Source: Pseudoalteromonas haloplanktis ATCC 14393 (GTDB taxonomy: Bacteria; Pseudomonadota; Gammaproteobacteria; Enterobacterales; Alteromonadaceae). From it: a stretch of 64,000 nt of DNA. Positions 1-8,076 of the stretch are shown one piece after another. Where the stretch lies: assembly GCF_000238355.1 (NCBI RefSeq), contig NZ_AHCA01000003.1:1-64000 (forward strand), written 5' to 3'. The position numbers and the translations under genes were made by a program. A model generated the notes under the pieces. That model was not told the DNA's origin. It saw nothing but the letters and a program-made list of their open reading frames with translations, and did no database searches. Position 1 is the first letter of the stretch, and each line of letters begins with the position of its first letter.

Positions 1-109
1 TCAATACTTAATTTTAAACTTTCTAAAAAATCTAAACTCAAGTTTTACTCGACTTACTGATTAGCTGCTGCAGCTTAAGCGTTGCCTGCTGCCGTCTCAG
101 TGGGGTCGC

Positions 110-137
110 ATTATAGGGCGCCGCGAATTTTACGCAA
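110..137 (-). promoter_or_regulatory. rRNA-operon P1-like promoter reading leftwards out of the window
   Basis: On the minus strand a TATAAT -10 (110-115) lies 16 nt from a TTGCGT -35 (132-137). It is followed by a GC-rich discriminator, GCGACCCC, and then by ACTGAGACGGCAGCAGGC, which resembles the start of gammaproteobacterial rrn leaders. AT-rich sequence upstream (about 140-175) could be an UP element or Fis region. The 16S gene itself would lie left of the window and cannot be seen, so the identity of the transcript is inferred. Confidence 0.65.
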
Positions 138-201
138 GCGTTTTTATCGCTAATTTTGCATTTAATTTTCGCCCTCACGTTACGCAAAAGATAGTTACAT
201 G

Positions 202-225
202 TTATCCACAAAACGTTGTGGACAA
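202..225. other. Inverted pair of DnaA-box-like sequences
   Basis: TTATCCACA (202-210), a perfect DnaA box, faces TTGTGGACAA (216-225), whose reverse strand TTGTCCACA differs at one position from the box consensus. The two are separated by five bases and form an inverted pair between the leftward rrn-like promoter and the rightward symporter gene. No dnaA, dnaN, gidA or parAB gene is nearby, so this is a possible DnaA-binding or regulatory site rather than an origin. Confidence 0.5.
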
Positions 226-314
226 ATCAGCTTTTTTCTTGATTCACTAAACTATCGATTGTACTTATGGTAAGTTGCCCGCTGTTTTATAAACTCGTTC
301 ATTAGGCATATAAC

Positions 315-1736
315 ATGATAGATATAATAAATAGTATAAGTGGACTATTATGGGGTCACATACTCGTCTACTTATTAATAGCAGCCGGACTCTTCTTTAC
401 CATTAAACTTAAATTCATTCAGTTTGTTCAATTTCCTCACATGATCAAGGTCATGTTCAATTCTCGCCAATGTGATAAAAACGGCATTTCTTCTTTTCAG
501 GCATTTTGTACTTCTCTCGCAGCGCGGGTCGGCACTGGTAATATGGCCGGTGTTGCTGTCGCACTTTACCTAGGTGGTGCAGGTGCTATTTTTTGGATGT
601 GGTTAATTGCATTAATAGGTATGGCAACCAGTTTTGCAGAAAGTACCTTAGCACAAGCCTATAAAACACGAGATGAGCATGGTAATTTTCGTGGTGGTCC
701 CGCTTACTATATGCAGTATGGTTTAGGTAAACGCTGGATGGGAGTGATATTTTCTCTGTGCTTAATTCTAGCGTTTGGCTTAGTATTTAATGCAGTGCAA
801 TCAAATTCTATTGCCGCCGCATTTAAAGTTGCTTTTGATATTCCAAACTATGTGGTGGGATTAGTACTTGTAGTTGGCTCTGGCATTATCATATTTGGGG
901 GTTTAAAAACCATCTCACGCTTTGCTGAAATGGTTGTGCCTTTTATGGCATTAGCTTATTTGCTCGTCGCATTATATGTATGTGCTACAAACGCCGCAGA
1001 GCTGCCTACAGTTTTTATGCGTATTATTAATAGTGCATTTGGAATAGAGCAAGCTGGCGCAGGTGCGATTGGCTACGGTGTGATGCAAGCGATGATTCAA
1101 GGGATCAAGCGCGGCCTATTTTCAAATGAAGCAGGTATGGGTAGTGCCGCGAATGCTGCTGCGACTGCAACGCCTAATCCTCCTCACCCCGCCTCACAAG
1201 GTTATGTACAAATGCTGGGGGTATTTATTGATACGGTAGTGATCTGTAGTGCAACTGCTGCGTTGATATTACTCTCAGACCAGCTTGTCGCTGACTCAGG
1301 TGTTACGGGGATTGCCTTAACACAAGCCGCACTTGAGGAGCACGTTGGTAGTTGGGGCGCGGTGTTTGTAGCGATTGCTATATTGTTCTTTGCTTTCACT
1401 TCGATTGTAGCCAACTATTCATACGCTGAAACCAACCTACTATTTTTAGAGCACAATCATGAATATGGGATGCTTATCTTCCGCATAATAGTACTAGCAA
1501 TGGTGATGTTTGGTTCAGTAAGTGAATTAGGACTCATTTGGACGCTTGCGGATATATCAATGGGATTAATGGCAATAGTGAATGTAATAGCACTATTTAT
1601 GTTATCTGGTGTGGTGATCTGGCTTGCTAACGATTATTCCGCGCAACGTAAATCAGGTAAGCTACCTACGTTTGACCCAACTCAGAATCAACAACTTGAC
1701 CAGACTATCCCTAAAGGCATTTGGCATAAAGACTAA
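315..1736 (+). CDS. Alanine/glycine:sodium symporter, AGCS family
   Basis: Inner-membrane transporter of 473 residues, expected to import alanine or glycine with sodium ions. The sequence is almost entirely hydrophobic helices. Family-typical stretches are ARVGTGNMAGVAVAL (about residues 70-84), FRGGPAYYMQYGLGKRW (about 123-139) and the conserved GIKRGLFSNEAGMGSAANAAA (about 261-281). The length is normal for the family. The ATG at 315 has a weak AGG about eight bases upstream. The gene stands alone: a strong terminator follows at 1757 and the next gene is convergent. Family assignment is firm; the preferred substrate cannot be read from the sequence. Confidence 0.93.
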   Translation: MIDIINSISGLLWGHILVYLLIAAGLFFTIKLKFIQFVQFPHMIKVMFNSRQCDKNGISSFQAFCTSLAARVGTGNMAGVAVALYLGGAGAIFWMWLIALIGMATSFAESTLAQAYKTRDEHGNFRGGPAYYMQYGLGKRWMGVIFSLCLILAFGLVFNAVQSNSIAAAFKVAFDIPNYVVGLVLVVGSGIIIFGGLKTISRFAEMVVPFMALAYLLVALYVCATNAAELPTVFMRIINSAFGIEQAGAGAIGYGVMQAMIQGIKRGLFSNEAGMGSAANAAATATPNPPHPASQGYVQMLGVFIDTVVICSATAALILLSDQLVADSGVTGIALTQAALEEHVGSWGAVFVAIAILFFAFTSIVANYSYAETNLLFLEHNHEYGMLIFRIIVLAMVMFGSVSELGLIWTLADISMGLMAIVNVIALFMLSGVVIWLANDYSAQRKSGKLPTFDPTQNQQLDQTIPKGIWHKD

Positions 1737-1756
1737 CAACTTTAAGTGATAACCAA

Positions 1757-1779
1757 GGGAGCCTTTGTGCTCCCTTTTT
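1757..1779 (+). terminator. Intrinsic terminator of the AGCS symporter gene
   Basis: GGGAGC (1757-1762) pairs with GCTCCC (1769-1774) across a six-base loop, followed by five T. It lies about 20 bases after the symporter stop codon. Confidence 0.85.
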
Positions 1780-1795
1780 AGTATCTTGGTTTCTT

Positions 1796-2236
1796 TTAAT
1801 TTTTGTTATCTACAACCAGCATAAAAATTGCCACTGCCTTATCTACTTGCTGTGGGTCAAACTTAGCTTCTAGCTCTTGCTTGAGCTGCTGTTGTAATTG
1901 CTGCTTAAGGGCTGACTTCTGCGCCATTGACATAAGTTCTGAAGAGCGAGTTTGGTACTCTTGTATTGCTGTAATCGCCTTTTGCAATGCCAGGTTATCT
2001 ATATTAGCCATAGAGAGTGAGGACAGCTTCTCTTTGCCTGATGCAATTTTATCTTGAGTATGTTCAACCATTTGGCTTACTTGCGTGACTAATGTACTGA
2101 CCTCACTGATTTTAAGGACATCGTTTACAGTAGATAAAACAATCGCTATTGGTATTAAAACCAATGAAAGCGCTAGACATACACCAAATACAGCCCCTAC
2201 CCAAAATTGGTTAAGACCCTGTTTAAAGTTCTCCAT
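1796..2236 (-). CDS. Hypothetical protein with one N-terminal membrane segment and a coiled coil
   Basis: I do not recognise a named family. The 146-residue product has one hydrophobic segment (about residues 12-36, WVGAVFGVCLALSLVLIPIA), which may act as a membrane anchor. Polar helical sequence follows: a Gln/Leu-rich stretch near residues 108-122 (ALKQQLQQQLKQELEAK) suggests a coiled coil, and the C-terminus is weakly hydrophobic. The gene is convergent with the symporter and lies downstream of the tRNA array on the same strand, so it may be read through from it or have its own promoter. The ATG at 2236 has an AAGAG about ten bases upstream. Confidence 0.65.
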   Translation of the reverse strand: MENFKQGLNQFWVGAVFGVCLALSLVLIPIAIVLSTVNDVLKISEVSTLVTQVSQMVEHTQDKIASGKEKLSSLSMANIDNLALQKAITAIQEYQTRSSELMSMAQKSALKQQLQQQLKQELEAKFDPQQVDKAVAIFMLVVDNKN

Positions 2237-2349
2237 ACAAAAATACTCTTAAACGTGCTGATAGAATAAATGTATAGCATTAAATTTAGAATAGGAATTA
2301 ATTTTTAGGATTTAGCTTAAGAGGATTTATTCTAATGAAAGAGATAAAG

Positions 2350-2436
2350 TGGTGCCCGAGGCCGGACTTGAACCGGCACGACTTGTTAGTCGAGGGATTT
2401 TAAATCCCTTGTGTCTACCAATTCCACCACTCGGGC
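2350..2436 (-). tRNA. tRNA-Leu(UAA), copy 1
   Basis: 87 nt including encoded CCA (2350-2352). Acceptor GCCCGAG pairs with CTCGGGC, the discriminator is A, the anticodon is TAA, and it has the long variable arm of class II tRNAs. Last gene of the array; corresponds in position to E. coli leuZ. Confidence 0.97.
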
Positions 2437-2473
2437 ATCGAGTTTGCTAATTAAAGCGTGTGGAGTAATTATT

Positions 2474-2547
2474 TGGAGGCGGAACCCGGAGTCGAACCGG
2501 GGTAAACGGATTTGCAATCCGGTGCATGGCCACTCTGCCATTCCGCC
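2474..2547 (-). tRNA. tRNA-Cys(GCA), copy 1
   Basis: 74 nt with encoded CCA. Acceptor GGCGGAA pairs with TTCCGCC, U73 discriminator, anticodon GCA. Corresponds in position to E. coli cysT. It differs from copy 2 at several bases in the variable region and stems. Confidence 0.97.
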
Positions 2548-2565
2548 TAAACATATCAAATAATT

Positions 2566-2641
2566 TGGAGCGGCACACGAGGCTCGAACTCGTGACCTCG
2601 ACCTTGGCAAGGTCGCGCTCTACCAACTGAGCTAGTGCCGC
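2566..2641 (-). tRNA. tRNA-Gly(GCC), copy 1
   Basis: 76 nt with encoded CCA. Acceptor GCGGCAC pairs with GTGCCGC, anticodon GCC. Corresponds in position to E. coli glyW. The 78-bp degenerate repeats lie directly at its 5' side. Confidence 0.97.
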
Positions 2642-2652
2642 ATTAAAACTTT

Positions 2653-2886
2653 GTTAGTAATTTGTACGTTGGTGCGCGACCGTGTCGCGGTAAACGTTCT
2701 GGCAACTAAACTAGACCCGTATAAATCTTTGTTAGTAATTTGTACGTTGGTGCGCGACCGTGTCGCGGTAAACGTTCTGGCAACTAAACTAGAACCGTAT
2801 AAGTCTTTGTCAGTAATTTGTACGTTGGTGCGCGACCATGTCGCGGTAAACGTTCTGGCAACTGAGCTAGTGCCGCATTTATTAAG
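2653..2886. repeat. Three 78-bp tandem repeats carrying a tRNA-Gly 5'-half remnant
   Basis: The unit starts at 2653, 2731 and 2809, an exact period of 78 bp, with only a few differences between copies. Each copy holds CGCGAC-CGT-GTCGCG (CAT in the third), a six-pair hairpin, flanked by outer arms ACGTT and AACGT. In the third copy, minus strand, GCGGCACTAGCTCAGTTG is identical to the first 18 bases of tRNA-Gly; copies 1 and 2 carry a decayed version. The open frame through it (78 is a multiple of three) is a by-product of the repeat and not a gene. Confidence 0.9.
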
Positions 2887-2927
2887 TGTTTATCAAAACT
2901 TTAATTATCTTGGTAAATAATTAAAAG

Positions 2928-3014
2928 TGGTGCCCGAGGCCGGACTTGAACCGGCACGACTTGTTAGTCGAGGGATTTTAAATCCCTTGTGTCTACCAAT
3001 TCCACCACTCGGGC
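2928..3014 (-). tRNA. tRNA-Leu(UAA), copy 2
   Basis: 87 nt with encoded CCA; identical to copies 1 and 3. In this cassette the tRNA-Cys gene that sits between Leu and Gly in the other two cassettes is missing. Confidence 0.97.
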
Positions 3015-3053
3015 ATCGAGTTTGCTATTTAAAGCAAGTGGATAAAACTAATA

Positions 3054-3129
3054 TGGAGCGGCACACGAGGCTCGAACTCGTGACCTCGACCTTGGCAAGG
3101 TCGCGCTCTACCAACTGAGCTAGTGCCGC
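3054..3129 (-). tRNA. tRNA-Gly(GCC), copy 2
   Basis: 76 nt with encoded CCA, anticodon GCC, identical to copy 1. Separated from tRNA-Leu copy 2 by only 39 bases, with no tRNA-Cys between. Confidence 0.97.
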
Positions 3130-3225
3130 ATCATATTAATTCTATTATTAGCATAAATAATTAAAACATCTTTATGTCATATCTTTTTTATAGATTACAC
3201 TTGGCGATGTAATCAAACCACAAAG

Positions 3226-3312
3226 TGGTGCCCGAGGCCGGACTTGAACCGGCACGACTTGTTAGTCGAGGGATTTTAAATCCCTTGTGTCTACCAATTC
3301 CACCACTCGGGC
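3226..3312 (-). tRNA. tRNA-Leu(UAA), copy 3
   Basis: 87 nt with encoded CCA, anticodon TAA. Its 5' flank (ATCGAGTTTGCTA on the plus strand) is shared with the other two Leu copies, which shows cassette duplication. Confidence 0.97.
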
Positions 3313-3348
3313 ATCGAGTTTGCTATCTAAAGCATGTGGAGCGTTGAA

Positions 3349-3422
3349 TGGAGGCGGAACCCGGAGTCGAACCGAGGTGGACGGATTTGCAATCCGCTGC
3401 ATGGCCACTCTGCCATTCCGCC
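3349..3422 (-). tRNA. tRNA-Cys(GCA), copy 2
   Basis: 74 nt with encoded CCA, anticodon GCA. The T stem contains a U-G wobble where copy 1 has a Watson-Crick pair, and the variable region differs. Confidence 0.97.
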
Positions 3423-3452
3423 CCAAAACCGGGGTTAGCCTTTAAGATAAAC

Positions 3453-3528
3453 TGGAGCGGCACACGAGGCTCGAACTCGTGACCTCGACCTTGGCAAGGT
3501 CGCGCTCTACCAACTGAGCTAGTGCCGC
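3453..3528 (-). tRNA. tRNA-Gly(GCC), copy 3
   Basis: 76 nt with encoded CCA, anticodon GCC. First gene of the array in the direction of transcription, about 110 bases downstream of the promoter at 3645-3672. Confidence 0.97.
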
Positions 3529-3644
3529 TTAATACTTGTAAGCTATTATTATATCAGTGCAACAATGTCGCCTCATAACATTCTAACAACTTAACCAGTG
3601 CTACTTGGTTTATCTAAGGGGCTATGCCCTCTCAACACGGACGC

Positions 3645-3672
3645 ATTCTACAGAGATTATTAAACGCGTCAA
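3645..3672 (-). promoter_or_regulatory. Sigma-70 promoter of the Gly-Cys-Leu tRNA array
   Basis: Minus strand: TTGACG -35 (3667-3672), 16-nt spacer, TAGAAT -10 (3645-3650), then GCGTCCGTG. It lies between the pgsA stop and the first tRNA-Gly, so the array has its own promoter besides possible read-through from uvrY-uvrC-pgsA. Confidence 0.7.
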
Positions 3673-3743
3673 TACAAAAAATGCTAGTTTTGAACTGTTT
3701 GATTATTTTTTATCTAAAACGGTGCGTTATTAGACGTTTACAA

Positions 3744-4289
3744 TCAATTTTTAGTCAATTCTCCCCATGCTGCCATCAAATATTGCAGCATTGAACTCAA
3801 GGTTAAGAAGGTAGCAATGTACAATAAGGCATAACTTAAATACATCATCCAAGTATCGTACTGCCAAATCAAACCAATAATGGCTAACATTTGTGCTGCC
3901 GTTTTTACTTTACCCATATTTGATACGGCGACATTACCTCTTTTGCCCTGCTCGGCCATCCATTCGCGCAAAGCTGAAATCACAATCTCACGACTAATAA
4001 TGATTAATGCAGGAATAGTCATATACATTGATTGATAATAACTAGACAGTGCAACTAATGCAGCACAGACCATAACTTTATCTGCTACAGGATCGAGGAA
4101 TGCACCAAAAGGTGTTGATTGTTCAAGTTTACGAGCTAAATAACCATCAAGAATATCGGTTATTGATGCCAACCAAAAAATAAAGGCAGCCACAAAGAAA
4201 GCCCATGAATAAGGCAAATAAAATATCACCAAAAAAATGGGGATAAGAAAAAGTCTAAATGTTGTGAGTGTGTTTGGAATATTCCACAT
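3744..4289 (-). CDS. pgsA: CDP-diacylglycerol-glycerol-3-phosphate 3-phosphatidyltransferase
   Basis: Inner-membrane enzyme that makes phosphatidylglycerol phosphate from CDP-diacylglycerol and glycerol 3-phosphate, the committed step to phosphatidylglycerol and cardiolipin. The CDP-alcohol phosphotransferase motif DGx2ARx8Gx3Dx3D is complete: DGYLARKLEQSTPFGAFLDP followed by VADK, about residues 47-70. At 181 residues with several membrane helices it matches E. coli PgsA (182). It follows uvrC by 42 bases and precedes the tRNA array, the same order as uvrY-uvrC-pgsA-glyW-cysT-leuZ in E. coli. No strong ribosome binding site is visible. Confidence 0.96.
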   Translation of the reverse strand: MWNIPNTLTTFRLFLIPIFLVIFYLPYSWAFFVAAFIFWLASITDILDGYLARKLEQSTPFGAFLDPVADKVMVCAALVALSSYYQSMYMTIPALIIISREIVISALREWMAEQGKRGNVAVSNMGKVKTAAQMLAIIGLIWQYDTWMMYLSYALLYIATFLTLSSMLQYLMAAWGELTKN

Positions 4290-4331
4290 AACTACTTGAG
4301 GATGTCTTTTTTGCTATATTCGCATGAAGGG

Positions 4332-6155
4332 CTAGCCCTTGTCATGCAAATGGTTAAATATCTTCTCAGCCATGTCAGAGCTGATCCCAGGTACTTGCTT
4401 CAATTGATCTATATTAGCAGCTTTTACTCCCTGCATGCCCCCTAAAAATTTTAATAATCTTTGGCGTCGCGTTGAGCCAACCCCACTTATTTCTTCTAAT
4501 AATGATTGTGTACGTTGTTTTTGCCGCTTATTACGATGCCCTGCAATTGCGAATCTATGCGATTCGTCACGAATGTGCTGGATTAAATGCAGTGCTGGAG
4601 CATCGGAGTCCATTGGGATTGTTTTACGTCCACCATCTATTAATAACGTTTCCAGCCCAGGTTTTCGGCTGGTGCCTTTTGCAACACCAACTAGTAATGG
4701 CATTTTTGCATGAGGCCAAGTAGAAAAATACTGCTCAGCCCGTGATAACTGCCCTTTACCACCATCGATAAAAATCACATCGGGAATTTTATTTTCATCC
4801 ACTAACTTGTTGTAACGTTTATTTAATGCAAACTCCATTGCAGCGTAATCATCACCACCAGTGATACCTGTCACATTAAAGCGACGATATTCTTTATTGT
4901 TAGGCCCTTGGGAATCAAACACCACACAGCTGGCCACAGTATTCTCACCCATGGTATGACTAATATCAAAGCACTCCATACGGCTAATATCATCAAGGCC
5001 TAACGTTGCTTTTAGTTGAGCATAGCGTTTATTAATTGAGTCTTGGGTGCTTTGCTTCACGGTAATACTATTAAGTGCATTTTTATTTGCAAGTTGTAAG
5101 TATTGCGCACGCTCACCGCGTGTGACGGTTTTTAAAGTGACTTTTCTCTCACTTATTTGACTTAACGCCTCACCCAGCACATCTGCTTCATCAATCGCAA
5201 AGGGCAAAATCACTTCTTTTGCTATGCGCCCTGTTGCACCTGGCGCTAAATAATACTGACCAAGGAATGATGCTAGTATTTCTTGCTGTTGTGAATCTTT
5301 TGGGACTTTAGGAAAGTAGGTTTTACTGCCCAGCACTTTATGATCACGGATCATCAATAAATGAATCCCATTTAGGCCATTGAGGTGAGCAAAGCCCACC
5401 ACATCCATTTCAGCATAATTGCCTGAGATTGACTGCTGCTCTTGCATTTTACGCAGTAACATTATTTGGTCGCGTATTTTCGCAGCCAGTTCAAACTGTA
5501 ACGCTTGGCTAGCAGCTTCCATTTTAGTAATGAGAGAGGCGATAACTTCATGTGATTTACCAGCTAAAAACTTTCTCACAAAATCGACTTGCTGGCTATA
5601 TTCATCATCGCTAACTTCGCCAGTACATGGTGCTGAGCAGCGCTTTAATTGAAATTGCAAACATGGCCGGCTACGAGCACGATAATAGGCATCTTCACAT
5701 TGGCGAACTGGAAATATTTTTTGCATTAATCGCAAGCTTTCAGAAACAGCGCCTGCACTTGGAAATGGGCCAAAATACTCGCCTTTTACTTTGCGACTAC
5801 CACGGTGAAACGCCAATCTAGGATGTTTATGTGCCGTTAATAAAATATAAGGATAGGATTTATCATCGCGTAATAAAATGTTGTAGCGAGGCTGGTATTT
5901 TTTTATTAGATTATTTTCAAGCAGTAAAGCTTCAGTCTCGGTGTTAGTGAGCGTGATATCAATACCACTAATATTACTAACCAGTGCACGCGTTTTACCA
6001 TCGGTGACATTGCTTCGAAAATAGCTGCTGACACGTTTCTTCAGGTTTTTCGCTTTACCGACGTAAATAACATTGTTGTCGCTATCAAGCATCCGGTAAA
6101 CGCCAGGATCGCTTGATAGTGTCTTTAGAAAGTGTACGTGATCAAATTCTGCCAT
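4332..6155 (-). CDS. uvrC: UvrABC excinuclease subunit C
   Basis: Dual-incision nuclease of nucleotide excision repair, acting with the UvrB-DNA complex in the cytoplasm. The 607-residue product has an N-terminal GIY-YIG domain (PGVYRMLDSDNNVIYVGKAK, about residues 17-36), a zinc-like cysteine cluster near 165-180, a UVR motif near 200-240, a central RNase-H-like endonuclease region (CFDISHTMGENTVAS; FIDGGKGQL) and two C-terminal helix-hairpin-helix motifs (ISGVGSTRRQRLLKFLGG; LKQVPGISSDMAEKI). It starts nine bases after uvrY stops and has no clear SD, which suggests translational coupling. Confidence 0.97.
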   Translation of the reverse strand: MAEFDHVHFLKTLSSDPGVYRMLDSDNNVIYVGKAKNLKKRVSSYFRSNVTDGKTRALVSNISGIDITLTNTETEALLLENNLIKKYQPRYNILLRDDKSYPYILLTAHKHPRLAFHRGSRKVKGEYFGPFPSAGAVSESLRLMQKIFPVRQCEDAYYRARSRPCLQFQLKRCSAPCTGEVSDDEYSQQVDFVRKFLAGKSHEVIASLITKMEAASQALQFELAAKIRDQIMLLRKMQEQQSISGNYAEMDVVGFAHLNGLNGIHLLMIRDHKVLGSKTYFPKVPKDSQQQEILASFLGQYYLAPGATGRIAKEVILPFAIDEADVLGEALSQISERKVTLKTVTRGERAQYLQLANKNALNSITVKQSTQDSINKRYAQLKATLGLDDISRMECFDISHTMGENTVASCVVFDSQGPNNKEYRRFNVTGITGGDDYAAMEFALNKRYNKLVDENKIPDVIFIDGGKGQLSRAEQYFSTWPHAKMPLLVGVAKGTSRKPGLETLLIDGGRKTIPMDSDAPALHLIQHIRDESHRFAIAGHRNKRQKQRTQSLLEEISGVGSTRRQRLLKFLGGMQGVKAANIDQLKQVPGISSDMAEKIFNHLHDKG

Positions 6156-6164
6156 GGGGCAAGA

Positions 6165-6815
6165 CTAATGAGCGCTATCGATGTCAATCATCTTATGGCG
6201 AATAGCTAAATGGGTAAGTTCTACATCACCACCAACATTGAGCTTTTCAAACATTCTATAGCGATAACTATTCACTGTTTTAGAACTTAGATTAAGGCGC
6301 TCAGCTATATCTTGTACCTTTTCACCTTTAGTGATCATTAGCATAATTTGTAGCTCACGCTCAGATAAACTTTGAAATGGGCTTTCATCTGTGCGACCTG
6401 TGACTTGCGCTAAAGCAATTTGTTGCGCAATTTCTGGAGCAATATAGCGTTGTCCTGCATTTACGGCTCGAATAGCGTTCACCATTTCGTCAGAGCCAGC
6501 TCCTTTGGTTAAATAACCATGGGCACCAATTTGCATGACTTTGCTTGGGAATGGATCTTCACAGTGCACTGTTAACACAATGATTTTCACATCTGGGCAA
6601 TAGCGGCAAATCTTTTTAGTCGCTTCTAATCCGCCAATACCTGGCATATTCATGTCCATTAGCACAATATCAGGCGAGTGTTGGCGGCAAAATTGCACAG
6701 CCTCTTCACCTGTTTTAGCTTCACCAATTACTTTAAACCCACGAACATCATCTAAAATACGTTTGATACCCGTTCGTACGAGTTCATGGTCATCAACTAA
6801 AAGTACGTTAATCAA
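6165..6815 (-). CDS. uvrY: Response regulator of the BarA/UvrY (GacS/GacA) system
   Basis: Two-component response regulator that in related bacteria is phosphorylated by BarA/GacS and activates CsrB-type small RNAs. Residues 1-120 form a receiver domain with the acidic pocket (DDHE near 8-11), the phospho-acceptor in VLMDMNMPG (Asp about 54) and the conserved Lys near 105. Residues about 145-205 are a LuxR-type helix-turn-helix (LSERELQIMLMITKGEKVQDIAERL). It aligns from its first residue with E. coli UvrY, which supports the TTG start at 6815; GAGGG lies eight bases upstream. First gene of the uvrY-uvrC-pgsA unit. Confidence 0.95.
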   Translation of the reverse strand: MINVLLVDDHELVRTGIKRILDDVRGFKVIGEAKTGEEAVQFCRQHSPDIVLMDMNMPGIGGLEATKKICRYCPDVKIIVLTVHCEDPFPSKVMQIGAHGYLTKGAGSDEMVNAIRAVNAGQRYIAPEIAQQIALAQVTGRTDESPFQSLSERELQIMLMITKGEKVQDIAERLNLSSKTVNSYRYRMFEKLNVGGDVELTHLAIRHKMIDIDSAH

Positions 6816-6924
6816 TGGGACACCCTCATATAACCTAACAGCATGTCATTGTGACAACTTAATACAGCACACTAACACAGAAAATCTGAAACGATAACTC
6901 TAATATCGTCTCAGATAACTAAAT

Positions 6925-8076
6925 TTAAGATGATGCTTTTTCACTAAAGCGGTCTACCCACAATGCTATAACGCCATCGCCGGTAACATTACACGCGGTG
7001 CCAAAGCTGTCTTGTGCCAGATAAAGTGCGATCATCAACGCCACAGCTCCTTCGTTAAACCCTAGCATACTGGTTAACAAACCTAATGCCGACATCACGG
7101 CACCGCCTGGAGCTCCCGGTGCTGCAATCATCACAACACCTAACATCATTATAAATGGCAACATACCAAATAGTGAAGGTACATCCATGTTAGGTGATAA
7201 AAACATCACCGCCATAGCACAGGTAACAATAGTAATAGTTGAACCTGACAAATGTATAGTGGCGCACAGTGGTACAGTAAAATTAGCAACATCTTCTTTT
7301 ACATTGTTTGCCTTGCTCGAACGCAGCGATACAGGAATTGTCGCCGCACTAGACATGGTGCCTAAGGCCGTGAAATAAGCTGGCAGCATATTTTTAATTA
7401 ATTCAACAGGATTACGCTTTAATAGTACGCCGGTGCCGATATAAAGAATACTTAGCCAAACCCAGTGCATAATAAGTGCCGCAATTAACACGATACCGAA
7501 TGTTTGCAAGGTATCAACAACAGTGCCTGCGACCGTCATTTCAGCAAATACACCTGCGATATAAAAAGGTAAGGCTGGAATGATCACTTTTGCTAATAAG
7601 CCGTCAATCACGTCACGACCTTGATCTGATACTTTTCTCAGCGTTTCTAGTTGCAACTGACTCATACCAATACCAAACACGAATGCTGTCGCAAGTGCAG
7701 TCATCACACCCATCAGAGGGGGGATCTCTAAATCAATAAAACTGGCTACTTCAGTGACGACTTCCGCTTCAAAGGTTAAGCCGCCATCGAACAGCGGAAT
7801 AATCGCACTAACAGCCAAGACTGCTAGCGTGCCAGCAATAACCGTTGAACCATAAGCAAAGCCAACGGTTTTGCCAAGTAAGTGACCCGAACCTTTTGGT
7901 AAACCCGCGATACCCGAAGCAATAAAGAACAAAATAATCAACGGAATCGTGAAAGTGATCAACTGGCCAATTATTTCTTTTATTGTGTATAGGAGTTCAA
8001 CTCCAGTCAGTGGAACATACAGACCCACTAAAATACCGCCCAATATGCCGGCAATTAATTTTAATATTAATGTCAT
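6925..8076 (-). CDS. Dicarboxylate/amino acid:cation symporter (DAACS family)
   Basis: Inner-membrane glutamate-type transporter of the SLC1/DAACS fold. It has about eight hydrophobic segments, the serine-rich re-entrant loop (ALGTMSSAATIPVSLRSSK, about residues 239-257), a second conserved loop (APGAPGGAVMSALGLL) and the C-terminal QDSFGTACNVTGDGV motif that includes substrate and cation ligands. I prefer the ATG at 8076 (383 residues), since the alternative GTG at 8085 has no binding site; neither has a strong SD. The substrate is not readable: it may be glutamate, aspartate, serine/threonine or a dicarboxylate. It stands alone, with a 109-base gap to uvrY. Confidence 0.9.
   Translation of the reverse strand: MTLILKLIAGILGGILVGLYVPLTGVELLYTIKEIIGQLITFTIPLIILFFIASGIAGLPKGSGHLLGKTVGFAYGSTVIAGTLAVLAVSAIIPLFDGGLTFEAEVVTEVASFIDLEIPPLMGVMTALATAFVFGIGMSQLQLETLRKVSDQGRDVIDGLLAKVIIPALPFYIAGVFAEMTVAGTVVDTLQTFGIVLIAALIMHWVWLSILYIGTGVLLKRNPVELIKNMLPAYFTALGTMSSAATIPVSLRSSKANNVKEDVANFTVPLCATIHLSGSTITIVTCAMAVMFLSPNMDVPSLFGMLPFIMMLGVVMIAAPGAPGGAVMSALGLLTSMLGFNEGAVALMIALYLAQDSFGTACNVTGDGVIALWVDRFSEKASS

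Noticed and set aside
202..225. Replication origin
   Set aside because: Only two DnaA boxes, no AT-rich unwinding cluster with repeats, and no dnaA, dnaN or gidA near.
2386..2610. Open frame across tRNA genes on the minus strand
   Set aside because: Overlaps tRNA-Leu, tRNA-Cys and tRNA-Gly; not a gene. The same holds for frames at 2927-3118 and 56253-56441.
2651..2920. Open frame of 89 codons with three internal repeats
   Set aside because: It is produced by the 78-bp (26-codon) DNA repeat and runs over tRNA-derived sequence; no ribosome binding site.
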